Assembly: GCA_030141605.1 (NCBI GenBank)
Contig: JAQGDQ010000075.1
Coordinates: 437,501-499,500, forward strand
Reading direction: 5' to 3'
DNA: 62,000 nt
Origin: Tubiluchus corallicola
Taxonomy: Eukaryota; Priapulida; Priapulimorpha; Priapulimorphida; Tubiluchidae
The notes beneath the pieces are model-generated. The model saw only the letters and a program-made list of their open reading frames with translations. It was not told the DNA's origin and made no database searches. The position numbers were made by a program, and so were the translations under genes. The stretch's first letter is position 1. Each line of letters begins with the position of its first letter. Of this stretch, positions 1 through 41,619 are shown one piece after another.

Positions 1-1772
1 CTTGAAGTAGAGCAATAAATTTAATTTAAAAAATTAAATTATTTAATTAATTGAAGCGTTTTATAACAATTAACAGGGAAATAAATGAAATTTCGCTTTC
101 AAAACTTAATTTCTTTAAAACCATTCATACATCAGCAGCGTTTCGTTAAATATTGGATTTATTTTATTCTTAATAATTCCACTTAGGTGTTTGTGTTTTA
201 AAGATGGAACTGAAGTAACAAACAACTTTGCACAGCGTTACAGAGCAACAGGGGTAAACCTAAAAACTATTAGTGAATTAGTAATTAGTTAATTGCCATT
301 TAAGCACGTTTTATTTAATTAGGAAGAGTTTCATGGTAAGACAAATTTATACCCAGAGAAGAGACGTGCAAAAATCAAAACCAACGAAATTTATCACAAA
401 CAAAAAAAACGATTCTTACGAAGTGAAATTTTTATTTTTTTTTTGATTCACCAAAATCCACTTCATAGGCTAAGAATCTAATACTGTTTTTTACCAGGCT
501 TTATTTGAGCCTTTTAGCAAATTATTGGCGGTTAGGATTGAAGCGGTTCCTTGGATCTCTTTCATGAGAAAAATACAAAAAGTAATTTCCGGCTTCGAGG
601 ATTTCATTCAGATTCATTACAGGATGAGATCCCTAAGGTAATTTCGTTCAGATCTATTTTGCTGTTATTGGGTTAAGACAGTGAAACGCATTTCGTTGAC
701 GTGTAAGTTGAATGTTAAAAACATTAGCTGAGGGGAATGGGGAAACGTGTGTTAAAGGAAAACTGGACCCAATTATGAAATGTAGGTCAAAACAATCTAC
801 TCTTCAAAGTATTTCAAGGATACATACTATTTTTAAACAATGACTTACGTGAACGAATTATTGCCACACAAAAATAATTTCGTGTTCCCGCGGCTAGTTC
901 TTCGCTGGTACATGTATTTCGCCATTCGTTAGTTAGACGGGCACTGGCACAAGCATTTCGGAAACGCGTTGCAGGAAAAACACGTGCTGTACCTCTCAGT
1001 TCAGAGCTGTTCGTTTGTGACGTGATACATACGTTCGAGAGCTCATGCGTAAGCACAGATAAATTTAAAGTTTCAATTTTCATCTTAAAATTTGCCGAGT
1101 TTTTGTATGTTACACCGAATGTTATACATTAGCACTGCACTTCAATTTTCGCTTTCGCAAACACACGCAACACACTCATGTAGTCCAAAGATGAAATGTT
1201 AGCGATTTACTGATGAAAAATTCTTGCTACTGGCGAATAAATGCGAGAGGCTGGGAGGATGTATTGTGAATTGTAATGTTGCACTTGCTACGCTTACAAT
1301 GATTCACCAAGATTTTATTCGTAGTTATTGTAATGTCTGTCTCTCAGCATTATGATGCTTTACTAGCCTCCTCTTTCTTCTCTTTCGCACGCTACCTTTT
1401 TTCTCTCATCCTCTTTCTGTCTTTTGCTGCATTTCGTTGGTTGCGTGACGACAGTTTCGCTTTTGTCACAAACGTCTTCTTGTGATGCGATTGAAAACAA
1501 GTCTAACATATTAATCTTTAATTTGCTGTTTTTTGAACTGCAAGCTAGAAATAAGTTTTTGACTCGCCAAGAACAGTTCATTGTTAACTTACGAAGTAGC
1601 TTCATTGGTATAACTAGGCTTTTGTACATCAAAGTATATAAAATGCTCGATTTCCGTTTGCAAGTAGATGGTTTCATAGAAATATCTGTGCAGGGACTGT
1701 TTTTTCTTTATATATCTGTTTATTTCATACACATTGGCATTACATCGGAGGCACAGAAAATATGTATATATC
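1..1772. other. No gene recognised
   Basis: AT-rich DNA with only short open frames on both strands (89 to 126 codons) and no family resemblance. The first convertase exon was searched for here and not found. Confidence 0.6.
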
Positions 1773-2461
1773 GTGTGGCGCAGAAAAAATGTACCGAAGT
1801 TTAGACTACAAAAAGATTGCCCTACAAATTTGAAATTTCACGGCATGATATAACAATACGTTAACATTTGGCTGTGAAAGTTAAAGATTTATAGTTTAAG
1901 TAGCTTTTAATTTATGACCGAAAAACTTTTGCATTTAAATACCGGAACAACGACCTTTTAATCGTTCACTAACTTATAAAGCATTCAATACATGGGGCAA
2001 ACAAAAAGCGAATCATCCAGTTTATATCATGGTCGTCTTCATCAGAGAAAAGAATTAAAACACTGATAAAGATTAAAGATTTGCTACCAGGAAAAAATTG
2101 AACTTAATCCTTTGGATTAAGTATCTGGAATTACATTAAAGAGGAATTGCGCAATGGCCTCACAGAGCCGTTTGATGCAGAGGGACTAAAGGCAAAAATT
2201 GTTGAGCATTGGCACCAAATACCCCAACATGGCATTTATTTTTTGACTTGTTTATTTAAAACTTTCGTGTCTCTGGTAAAATATAAGAGATTTTTGGTAC
2301 TTATACTTAAGAATCTAAAATTAATAGTTAAGACCTAAAATTTTTTGGGTACTTATACCTAAGAATCTCTAACGTCAGTATGGTAATTTTCTAGCGGTTT
2401 CGTTATTTTCTTCTTATTATATCGTGATCAAAATTTCGGCAATTTTTTTCGCACCACCTGT
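1773..2461 (+). mobile_element. Decayed Tc1/mariner-type element
   Basis: Inverted repeats at about 1774-1802 (gtggcgcagaaaaaatg, accgaagttt) and 2431-2460 (complement: ggtggtgcgaaaaaaattg, ccgaaat) bound a 690-bp segment. Inside, two frames give WSSSS (about 2030), NPLD (2106) and WNYIKEELRNG, LKAKIVEHWHQIPQH (2126-2240). These resemble the end of a DDE transposase (WPxxSPDLNPLD ... L..W..IP), broken by a stop, a frameshift and an insertion. Not mobile by itself. Confidence 0.6.
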
Positions 2462-2744
2462 GATATAGATACACTAGTCAGCACATAGAGTCATAGTCAT
2501 AGACGTTAGTTCAATTACAATAACTAAAAATCGATGTATGTTGATACGTACGTTTAGAAATAATAGATTGTACGACTTAAATAGGAAGTAATGGTGTGAG
2601 GATAATAATGTGAAACGATTTTCTTGATTAATATTTTGATAACAAATAATGCAGACATTTTAAACTGTTTTTAACTTGCTTATTTTATTAACGAGTGAAT
2701 GCTAACAATCAATGTTTCTCAAGGGCAGGCTATTTAGGTGCGTT

Positions 2745-3756
2745 GTTTGGGCGCAGTGGCTTGGGCGCTGGGTCACTACACTCACTCGGGCGCGAGACAC
2801 TTGGGCGACAGCATCGGCGCTCACCGCGGTCAGTGCTCTGTTACGTAACTCGTACGTTTCTTTTCCGCTTTGCCTTACAATTCACGCTGCCAGGTACAAA
2901 GACTAAAATTTTGTATATCCTCATTCACAGCCTGGTTGCAGTGTAGCGTTTGGTTATTATCTAAAGTCTTTGTAGCAAAGTGTGTAATTAAAACTAGAAG
3001 CAACTATAACTCACTCACCGTGTATAAAAACTGCGGCTGAACCCGTATATCATGCATTTCGAAAAAGATTGGCAAAGAAGCTCGAGGTTAACAGTAACTG
3101 GACTTTAAAATATGATAATGCTCTCCCGAGACTTGCCATCTTTACTACCTGAATAAAAAGTTGAATACCCTTTTCTTAGTCACAAAAATGAACTAAATAA
3201 AATCTGTTTTTGAGATTAAAAAGGCCATTCAACTTTTTATTCATGTAGATAACAATAGATAAATAGCACATTAAGCATTTGGCTCATTAATTGTTTTGGT
3301 TTTCCTTAAGTTGAAATGTTGTATAAACAACTAAACGATGTATGCCACGCCAGCTTCTTTTATACTTTTAGATGCATGAAAGCTTTCAATAAATGGTGAT
3401 GTGACACAGTAGTTAAATGCTGCACTATTTGTATTTTTAAAAGCCAAATTTTGGACTGAAAAGATTTTTTTATAATGCACTATAGATATTTGAAATAAAA
3501 TGCAGAGTAAACTGGCTAGTTTTAATTATTATAATCATACGTTACTGCATATGCCTAATGTAGTGAAGTGTAGTAATGTAGTGGTCTTAAAAATATTGTG
3601 AAAGTTGGGAAAATATAAATTATTAAAATTTAATAAAAAAAATTAAAAATATGTACAATATTGAATTTTATTGGTGACAAACTGTCTCGTGCCCAAGTGC
3701 TCTATGCCAAAGTGTTCATGGCCAAGCGGCAGTGCCCAAATGTCACGTACTAATAT
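2745..3756. mobile_element. Foldback-like element B with repeated ttgggc words
   Basis: Left arm 2745-2830 has ttgggcgc-type words about every 15 bp (ttgggcgcagtggc, ttgggcgctggg, tcgggcgcgagacac, ttgggcgacagc). Right arm 3687-3756 has the same words inverted (gtgcccaagtgctc, tatgccaaagtgttc, atggccaagcggc, agtgcccaaatgtc). A 17-bp perfect inverted repeat (3150-3166 with 3227-3243) lies near the centre. The left arm is a local GC-rich patch. No protein recognised. Confidence 0.5.
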
Positions 3757-6179
3757 GTCTCTCATTTGTAAAGATTCGGCATATTCGCCAGTTATAAAGA
3801 CAATGACAGCATTAACATTATAACCTAAGAGCTCATAAGAAATGACAATACATTTTCCTTTTTCTTTACAGTTCTTATACTAAGCGCTTTTTCACTTTTG
3901 CTAAGTTACATAAAACACGTGTGTATACAGACAGATGAGAGTGAGAAAAAGTAATTTGTTAGAAACGTGATACTGTGATACCCATTATATACGGGAGATC
4001 ATTCCGTCTCTCATCAGCACGTGTCAGCTTCTATGCTTCTTACTAATTGCACAAGTCAGATCGTTATATTATCACTATAGTGTTGTGAGAGCTGACGGAT
4101 AAGTACTTGCTTTCGTGTGTGAAGTTGCTGGCTTATCAACCCAACAGTGACCAGTATGGGTACCATTCATACTTGGTAATGGTCTCATAATCGTTGTTCT
4201 AACTTCGAAATTATTGTCTGTATTTTGATTGAAAGAAGTCACAGATACTGAAGATTTAGAAGATAAACCTGTTCGAAAGAAAGAAAATGCGGAAAACTCG
4301 TCACTGAACCATATTTGAACCCGAAACTTTTGTGTTAGTTTTAACGTCATAATAACATACCACTCAACCCTTTAAAGGAAGAACCAACCCTCGAAAAACA
4401 TTTATTGCATTTTAATATGCAATTAAAAATATTGAAATCACCACACAATATATGCGCATTGAATGCTTTGCTTAAAAATGTAAAATAAATTTAAATGTAA
4501 AATGACGTAAGCTGGTGCCTGCTGGACAGCGTGAACGCTGTGAGGAAGGTACGCGTTGAGAAATTCCTACAGTTCACTCAGAAGTTCATTTATTCTAGCT
4601 TGAATTTTACTGTGTTTATGTAAAAATTAATCATTTGATCAATTATGACCAAGATTAAAGTGATTACGTAGCTTTAACCCGCAAGATTATACCGTAAAAT
4701 GTGTAAGTAGTATACATTAATTGCGTAAATGTAATTAATTTACAGACTTTTGTTGACTTTCAGATACACATGTAAACTTGCGGGCATACAATAGGTACCG
4801 GGTGGGTTTTAGTTTATAGAGTTCGCTCTATAAGTCAAAAAAAAAGATTGCTGAAGCACTTGGCAGAATAACTGTTTATATTGCACGTTTACCAGATGAC
4901 GCCATTTTTCACCAAAATGAGCGCGCCAAGCGTGAAGTGGTGAAATTTTAAATTGAAATTGATTACACGAGGCGCATATCACAGTTTAATTGCTGAAACT
5001 GTCTAACATTTTTCTCAAATATTAAAATAAGCTCAACTTCCCGAGAGACTTGTCTTTTGCTTTAAGAGTATGACAGGTCTTAATTGTTTTGAAAGCAAGA
5101 TTGTAAAAACACATTTTCTCTATATAGTGGTGTTCTGACTTGAGATTATAGTACTATACGTGTTGGTAATAATAAATCGAAGATGTGGTTTGAGCCAATG
5201 TTTGATTTGTTGTAAATAACGTAGTTTTTTGTATCCTTACTGAGCGTGGTTTATGAATCTTTTATTCCAGCTTTATCGAACTGGTGATTTTTGCGATTTT
5301 GCAGATTAAATGCATTAGCGGATGAATGCTGATTGCTGATTGAATATGCTCTTTTATCTGTATCTCACTCAGTAAACCTGATACAAAATTTCTTATGCTT
5401 AAAATTTAAGAGACAGAAAAGTTCTTGCATCCTAAGTAAAACTTAAAACTACTTATTTTTCGTTTGAAGTGTCAAACCGTCGTGGGTTAAAATTCTGTTT
5501 TCTTGCCGGTTAAAGTACGCTGAGAACTCGTAATTACTATTTCTCCTAGATGTATTATGATTGTCAGACTGAGCTGCGATGAGTATGGTTTTTTAATTAC
5601 AGCATTCGTTGAAAGCTTTTTCAAGCTGGTTGTCATTATTCAAGATCGTGTTCAACGATATTGAATATATTCCTTGCCGTTTGGAGCCTTCAGTATTCTG
5701 GTATTTTGGACAATGTTAATTTCTGTAGTTTCCTTCACTACGGAAGTGGTTCTGACATTGGCGTTGTGCAGAAAAACTTTGAACGATATTCACTTCGGTC
5801 TTTGATGCAGCGACAGCTCGTTCTTCGGCATATTTCTTTGTGCGTTCATGAATTATTTTCACGTGTTTGTTTTTTTTGTGTGCTAATTCGTGTTAAGTTG
5901 CATCAACTTAAATATTATTGTTATTAAATTCATCCGTTTATTTATTAGCTGATTCAGTCACGAATGTACTGTTGTGTTGTTTGTCCATTTGTTCGTTCTC
6001 TTTCAACAGTTCCTCCATTCATGTCTCCTCTTCTCTGGATTACCCATTCATTTAATAGGTTTTTGTGCACGAGATTATTAATGCATATTGGATTTTTGAA
6101 CATTAAATTCTAGTCAATAGTGAATTATTAATGAATGTCGTGAAAACCATAAACGATTATTTTTTCGTTTTTTTTTCAG
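3757..6179. other. Presumed upstream intron of the convertase; no exon recognised
   Basis: AT-rich. Holds a small perfect hairpin at 4814-4833 and short frames of no recognisable kind. No match to the start of a convertase prodomain. Confidence 0.5.
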
Positions 6180-35394
<29,215 letters not shown>

Positions 35395-36250
35395 TTTCAT
35401 GACTTGTTTGTTTATTTTAGTGTTTATTTCTAGTTAAATAAGCCAAGATGCATGTCTATCAGATGTCTGAAAATTCTCCAGGCAGCCATAAGGGCATATG
35501 AATGTGATAAAATAAATTTGTTCTCAATAGCATAAGTTGAATGAGTATTTAACGAGCATCGTCAGCACTGATTGATTGGTTTCATTTTAGTTTAGATTAC
35601 TTTCAATGCCATGTTGATTTTATTCTTGACTGTGTGTGTTTGAAAAAGAATCAATGCAACTTTGGTTTTAGCATCATTAAAATGGCATAACACCACCATA
35701 CAATGAGTTCATGAGATTATTTTTGAAATGATTCACTGAGTAAATTTCTAATCTTCGTGGAAATTGTTATTACTGGCACCAACCGTTCCAATTAGAAACT
35801 GCTTTGTTGCTTTTTGTAAGGTGAACATTAAAATTTAGAAAATACCTTCATGGTCGTTTAGAAAAAAGATTGATTAAGGTTGATTATCTTCATTAATGTT
35901 AACAGTATTATTACAGTGGCAAAATACAGCTGCATTAAATGTCCATAAAATAAGACATATCTGAATAATGATGTGTTAGTGTTTTATTCCGCTTTGTCTC
36001 ATATCTGGAGAGGATTATTAATGTGTAGGCCTGAACTGAAAGAAGTTTAACACATTTAGAGCGCTTTAACACATTTCTAGTTTAATTTGTAAGTGCGTAA
36101 AGTAAGTGTTTTATTTATTAACTCCAAGGCTTTTATTGATGTAATTAATTAAAAATCGGTGAGTTTGCTGTGTAAAGTCGAAATGTTGACAAATATATAA
36201 AAAAAATGTAAATCGTGAGACGTTAATAAAGGTTTATGTTTTCAAAAAAA
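35395..36250 (+). other. Convertase 3' untranslated region (inferred)
   Basis: AT-rich sequence after the stop with AATAAA at 35511-35516 and a better-placed one at 36225-36230. The second is followed by a T/G-rich stretch (ggtttatgttttc) typical of cleavage sites. The two signals would give short and long 3' ends. No ORF of note. Transcript data are needed to choose between them. Confidence 0.5.
36225..36230 (+). terminator. Candidate polyadenylation signal of the convertase gene
   Basis: AATAAA followed by a U/G-rich element, 831 bp after the stop and about 800 bp before the end of the convergent gene on the minus strand. Confidence 0.5.
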
Positions 36251-37027
36251 CTTAGGTGTTTGCGTTTAGCTTTAGCGTGGACTTAAGGACTTTATAAAGT
36301 CCTGATGATTTAATTTGTATCAGCATTGTAATACAGAATACTCGTAGGCTTATACAACGTACGACCACTTGCCAGTTGAAAGTGTGTGTTTGCAAACTGT
36401 TGTCTTCCCAGCACTAACAGGGTCTTTACTGAAAATGATGAACTTTCAATTCCCAAAAGGTTTTTTACTGCTTTATCAGCTTAAATGCTTGTCCGCCAAA
36501 AATTATTTTCGTTTGAAAAATAAAGATATGTTTTATAAATAAAGGTATTTGCAAAATTTCCACAGTAAACTGCAAATGTAATAATTTTTAGCCATTTTTA
36601 GTAAACTCTGTACATGTTTTGTGTTCAATTAGCACAATTATGCAGGATATAACCGTCATTAGTGTTTCATAAATGAGAAACTAAAAGGGAATTATCTGGA
36701 AATCAACTCGGTGCATGAAGCACTCGGACAGGATTTATAATTAACAACTTCACTGGTTAACTCGGCACAAAAGTTGGAAAAGTTCTGGTCAATGGGAGTT
36801 AATGACATATAACTAAATAAACATTTTCAAGGAAGGCCTTTTATAAAAAATGTATTACTACTAATAAAAATTGTTAAGTTAAATGTCGGACTAGATGTTG
36901 GTCTCTCGCTTGCCAACTACATGTATATATATGTTTAACTTATCCAAGTTTAATTATTGTTATTTTCAATGCAGCAACTAGCAATAGAAAGGTAGTTAGT
37001 GCCACGTTTTTCTATGACGTCCCTGGT
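36251..37027. other. Intergenic, between convergent genes
   Basis: AT-rich, includes the presumed 3' UTR of the minus-strand glycosyltransferase; no other feature seen. Confidence 0.5.
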
Positions 37028-38104
37028 CTATTTTTGCTTCAGTCCATTCCATTTACCAGCCCTATGAATTTTTTCACGAGCTGGGCATTCCGTCGATTTA
37101 CGTAAATGCCAGTATCCCAACGAAGTCAACCTGTACTTTTTCATTGCCATATCCACGTTCCAATTGTTAACAACTAAGTATGGCATCGGTCCGTTTCTGT
37201 TACCTTTCAAGTACCAGGTACCGTCGGGCACTGCCCACCAGGGTAACAAATCTACTTTAACGCGTAACAATTCAGCAGCGTCGTTGTTAATTGCATCAGC
37301 CAGAAACTCCATTTCGTCGTCCGGAAATGGTTCTTTTAGGAATGTTCTGTTCGTGGAGTACAGTTTAACTTGAAGCCGTGCCGTGATAAGCTCCCAAAGC
37401 TTTATCACGACCTCGTTGGGATTCAGATAAAAGAATCCATTAGCAGCTTTCTCGTTTTCATTACTGGAAGTTGTACCTACGATGTCACTCAAGCCGTATT
37501 GGTTGCCCAGGAAAACGGGAAACGGATTTTTGAACCAGACGGCGCTGTTATCAAACACGACAGTTCTCGTGCCGGTTTGAAGAGTTTTTAGTAAAATTTG
37601 GGTTCTGGTCAAGAGGAACTTGAACGCCTCCTCGCGGCTGACTTCCAAGTTGTGCTGGAGGGCGGCATCACATTTTAGTAAGAACATGTTCACGTTTGGC
37701 CACACATCCTTGAGCTTGTTAAAAGTTACTTCGTCAGTAACGATAATTACCACGTGTCGCACCATATCTTTCATGATTAAGTGAATTCGGCACAGCCAAT
37801 TATGTACTAGCAACAGTCGCGCGTTATTGGTGATAGTTATTCCCACAATGCCGTGATGAAGCCCAATATCCCTAACGGTTCTCAAATAACGGGTCAGTTC
37901 CTCATCCAGGTTGTAGGCAGAAGAGGAAATTTCTTTGCTATTAACGCCCAGTTCGGAAATGTAAACAAAATTCTCATTAGGTTTAGTTAGTTTTGTTCCT
38001 TTCAACAGGCACACCAAAGTTATCGTAATAACAAGGGATAGAATAAATGTGACAGGAGTACCAACCAAAAATTTTATTCGCCTGATTAAGTTCAGCGAGC
38101 TCAT
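37028..38104 (-). CDS. GT77-like nucleotide-diphospho-sugar transferase, type II membrane protein, single exon
   Basis: 358 residues. The first ATG of the frame (38104) follows an in-frame TAA at 38141-38143, so an earlier TTG is not the likely start. Residues 13-34 form one hydrophobic signal anchor after a short basic N-terminus, as in Golgi glycosyltransferases. The body looks like the nucleotide-diphospho-sugar transferase fold of GT77: TRTVVFDNSAVWFKNPFP at about 180-196 sits where the DxD metal site is found, FFYLNPNEVVIKLWELI at 224-240 matches the strand-helix after it, and LPWWAVPDG and VVNNWNV follow in order. The usual second Asp of DxD is Ser, the NDQ-type motif reads PDDEM, and the HxN motif reads VVNNWN. 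It is therefore a divergent enzyme or a catalytically weak paralogue. Donor and acceptor sugars cannot be told. It is intronless and convergent with the convertase gene. Confidence 0.8.
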   Translation of the reverse strand: MSSLNLIRRIKFLVGTPVTFILSLVITITLVCLLKGTKLTKPNENFVYISELGVNSKEISSSAYNLDEELTRYLRTVRDIGLHHGIVGITITNNARLLLVHNWLCRIHLIMKDMVRHVVIIVTDEVTFNKLKDVWPNVNMFLLKCDAALQHNLEVSREEAFKFLLTRTQILLKTLQTGTRTVVFDNSAVWFKNPFPVFLGNQYGLSDIVGTTSSNENEKAANGFFYLNPNEVVIKLWELITARLQVKLYSTNRTFLKEPFPDDEMEFLADAINNDAAELLRVKVDLLPWWAVPDGTWYLKGNRNGPMPYLVVNNWNVDMAMKKYRLTSLGYWHLRKSTECPAREKIHRAGKWNGLKQK

Positions 38105-41100
38105 AATGCGAGATCCAGGCAAAATTTGAAGTTTAAACAGTTAAATTTTCCAAATTTGTGCTAAACTAATCCAACACATGTGGAAGACAGCAAGATTAAT
38201 TTTCTTCTATACAGCTACGTCAGACTCTCCAAAAATAGGTTAATATGTCCAAACAAATTGCCAGAACGCGACGTAATTTCCTAGTAACTGTGGAGGAAGA
38301 CCTTGAAAGTTCATCTCTTTCAACCAAATATTTACACACTTGAGAGAAATGACTCACTTTTCCGGTGGCTGTCTGGAAAAACGTGGAAACGTAATCCAGG
38401 AAGCAAAAAGCCGACTTAACACTTCAGCACTATGGCGTTTTTTACGACAACAATAAAATGTAACTTATCACTAATTTGCTGACAAGTTAAAAATTTCAGT
38501 CATTAATTCACCAGGCTGTCTCGTGTAGTCTTTCTCTTATAGACGTTAAGATCCAATATTCCATCTCTTATACAATTATTTCATTTATGCATTACTTCAA
38601 ATCGGCAACGGTGTTGTTCAAATATAGGCTTCTTTACATTATTCCTGATATTTTTTACCATTTTACATTAACCGAAATTCGCAAAATTTAGAAGCTGTCA
38701 TAGAGTTTTAGTCAATGAAATTCTCAATTCGATTGCACGAGCATCAATACCGTCGAGAGTTTCAAAACAGTGGCCACTTAAGTCAGCTTTGGCTCTTCAT
38801 TCTTCAACAAACAGTCTCGTACTTGCAATAATACGCTTTACATATATGTTACAGAAACACCCAAACCCTGCACATTTTCATCATTACAAATCAAAACAGA
38901 AAAATTCCATAAAACATTACACGCTTCAAGCAAATTATGCCACGAAGAAGAATAATTATTGCCTACGTTTTAGCATCAGTCGATATTGAAGCCACGATCA
39001 CAGTTCACGGTTTTACATTTTTAATCACTTTAGCACTGCATCCTGTCTGTACATGTTAGTAGCTAACACAGCAAATGCGGTAGCAGACCTACTGCTAAAT
39101 TATTAAACAGTTTGACTGCCATGCATATCGTATGGATTTATTGTTCATCATTAAATTGCCTGTGGAACCAATATTTTCAAACGTGCACGAAAACCTGACG
39201 TATTTAAACATTAAGAAATGAATTTAAATACCTCATAAAGGCTGCACGACAAATGGATGAAAAACGGGAAAACCACGGGTGGTCGAAAGATGTTTCTTGT
39301 GTGTTGACCTCACAGTGACTGATAGTAAGTCTTCTAACCTTGCTTTTTTGCCTTTATTAGAACCTTATTTGCACAGAGGTGCATTCAAACAAGGAATCGT
39401 TATTACGCCATAGAAATTTATGGAAATTTTGATACAAAAAAGTTACGAGAAAACCACCGTAAGTAATACTACGTGACTAAAAGACGATTGATGACGGGAA
39501 AAATTCTGTCAGGTATGTAATACCAAATGAAGTCATATAAGCGGCGTCACAAATCTTAAAGCTTAGACTGACCAAATAACGATGCTTATTCTTACTTTAC
39601 TTTTTATTTTAATTTTATCGTCATTAAAGGACGTGTCACGTCAATATAATACCACTTTTAAAATCAACACTATTGTCTGCGACTATTTCACCCCATTTCA
39701 TCAGATTATTTCAGTATTTTCACTTGATTTGCTTCAAGTCTCTTTCACTGCACCGCACTGCAGTATACACTAGAGTAATGTATTCAGATTGACTCTTATT
39801 CTCCGTTAAGCGCACACAATCTGTATACTGCGATTGATAAAAGCACTTTATTTAATTCGCACTCATTATGAACACGAATCCAAAGTCGATACTTCTCTGA
39901 CACGCGGCGCGAATAGCAGCACGCATGCGCAGACGTACCACAGAAAGAATCGGGGAAGCTGAGAAACCAGGCATGAACAAAACGGCGCAGAACTTAAAAA
40001 CGAATTTCTGTCGAGCGTTCAAATCAAGCCAGCATCGCGTCCTTTCATCGCCAGACATGGCAGTTAATCAACGTTCTAATTATCCGCCCAATTTGTCCAT
40101 TCGAGCGCTGACGATTCCATTATAGAAGGAATGTCTTTATTTATTAGATAAACTCACGAAAGCAATACTAAATTAGAAAGTCTGAAAAATTGTGCACCTT
40201 ATTGGGACTCGAACATCAGGCCTTCTGCTTTCGAGTCAGCTGTATAACGCATTACAAAAATTTCTAACTACGGAGAATCATGGTCCATATATACGGTATC
40301 AACAAAGTACAAAATCTAATTTGCCTATTTATAGCGGGAACAGAACAAGTTGTCAACCCGTTAAATACTGAATGTGAATGAGCTTTTTGTTACCACCAAG
40401 CAAACCTTGTAAAACTTCATTGATTCTTTGGAAACACAAATACTCATTTTAAGGATCTGAAATTATTAGACGGTTCAGGAAACACTAGCTGTTGGATTAA
40501 AGAACTTCCCGCAGGCAGCAAATCAGCAACTTGGTTAATAGCTGCTCTTTGCTCTTTTTCTCCGTCTTCGAACACAAATTCTAAAAGTTTGTTTATTGAC
40601 CTTACTGTTCTACCCGCAGAATATCAGCTGCATGTATGGTATGAACTATTTCTCCCAGTTCCACGTAGTGATTGAAAAAACCTTCAGAACTTTTTGGAGA
40701 TTGAGTGCACTTAGGTACCGGAATTACATATATATATAGTTATCGAGTTAGTTCGAATTAAAATTTGTGGTATCGTGATGTTCAGCGATTTATTTCATGC
40801 TGTCGAAGTCCGATTTATTTCAAAAAATTGCTTGCCCGTAGTTTGTCGCAGGGATTTAATTAAAATCCTCAGGCGTTATAAAATTTATCGCGTTTTGCGC
40901 ATTGGCCCAACTCAATTCGCCCCTTTCCTTCAGGAACAATAATTGAAAATGCACTCTGGAAAAATCAACAAATCCGGCAAAGTTGAATGGCGAGGCTTTA
41001 CAACTTCAGTCGTTCTATTACGAATCTAAGTTTTTCTTCGGCAATTTGTATTGACTGCTGTTAGTTTAAAGCAGATTGGGTTTTCTTAATGTGGAATGTC

Positions 41101-41166
41101 ATCATCCTTTTACCTTTTACATGCTTGAATCAATACTGTTAACTCGTGATGCTTTCTTATATATAT
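38105..41166. other. Intergenic; upstream of the glycosyltransferase
   Basis: Apart from the tRNA-like fragment at 40193-40254 nothing is recognised. The promoter of the minus-strand gene should lie at its left end; no clear TATA element was picked out. Confidence 0.5.
40193..40254 (-). repeat. tRNA-derived SINE or tRNA pseudogene fragment
   Basis: On the minus strand an A-box-like taatgcgttatacagctgac is followed by an anticodon-arm-like tcgaaagcagaagg and a near-perfect B box gttcgagtccc, then aataaggtgc. A complete cloverleaf was not established. Confidence 0.5.
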
Positions 41167-41514
41167 TGTTACGGAGACACTTGTGTCGGGTCAGGTGTAG
41201 GGCCCTCTACACGCCCTGCTTCCACGTCAGCAGCGACTCACCCCATTCTTGTAGGTCCAGACGTCTTGTTTGGGCCTACACGTGGTGTGAGAAGCCAGCT
41301 GAGCTGGAATGCCAGTATAAAAGCGTGTAGAGGTCACTACAGCTTTGATTTCTGACACAGGTGCTCCTCGGGTGTAGTGCTGTTACTGAGTTAGTTAGCT
41401 ATTTTTTGTGCACGTGTATTTTGTTCCCTGTTTTTATTAGTGCTGATAATAAACTCCGTACAGTGTAGTTTTTGTGCATTTTATTTTATGAGAGTTAAAT
41501 GACATGCTATAACA
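41167..41514 (+). repeat. 5' long terminal repeat of a Ty3/gypsy-type retrotransposon
   Basis: 348 bp beginning TGTTAC and ending TAACA, so the ends are the short inverted repeat TGTTA/TAACA. It contains a TATA box (tataaaag, about 41316) and AATAAA at 41448-41453, the promoter and polyadenylation signals expected of an LTR. A candidate primer-binding site (tggtactag) starts at 41521. No second LTR is visible downstream. Confidence 0.75.
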
Positions 41515-41619
41515 GGTATATGGTACTAGTTTACAGACATTAACTTAGCTAATTAGCATAACATTTGTAATTAAAATTAACATTTGTAATTAAGTAATCA
41601 GTTACACAACGATAGTAAA

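Noticed and set aside
2695-2946. Two overlapping GC-rich ORFs as a possible first exon of the convertase
   Set aside because: No signal peptide or prodomain similarity; the composition is explained by the ttgggc repeat arm.
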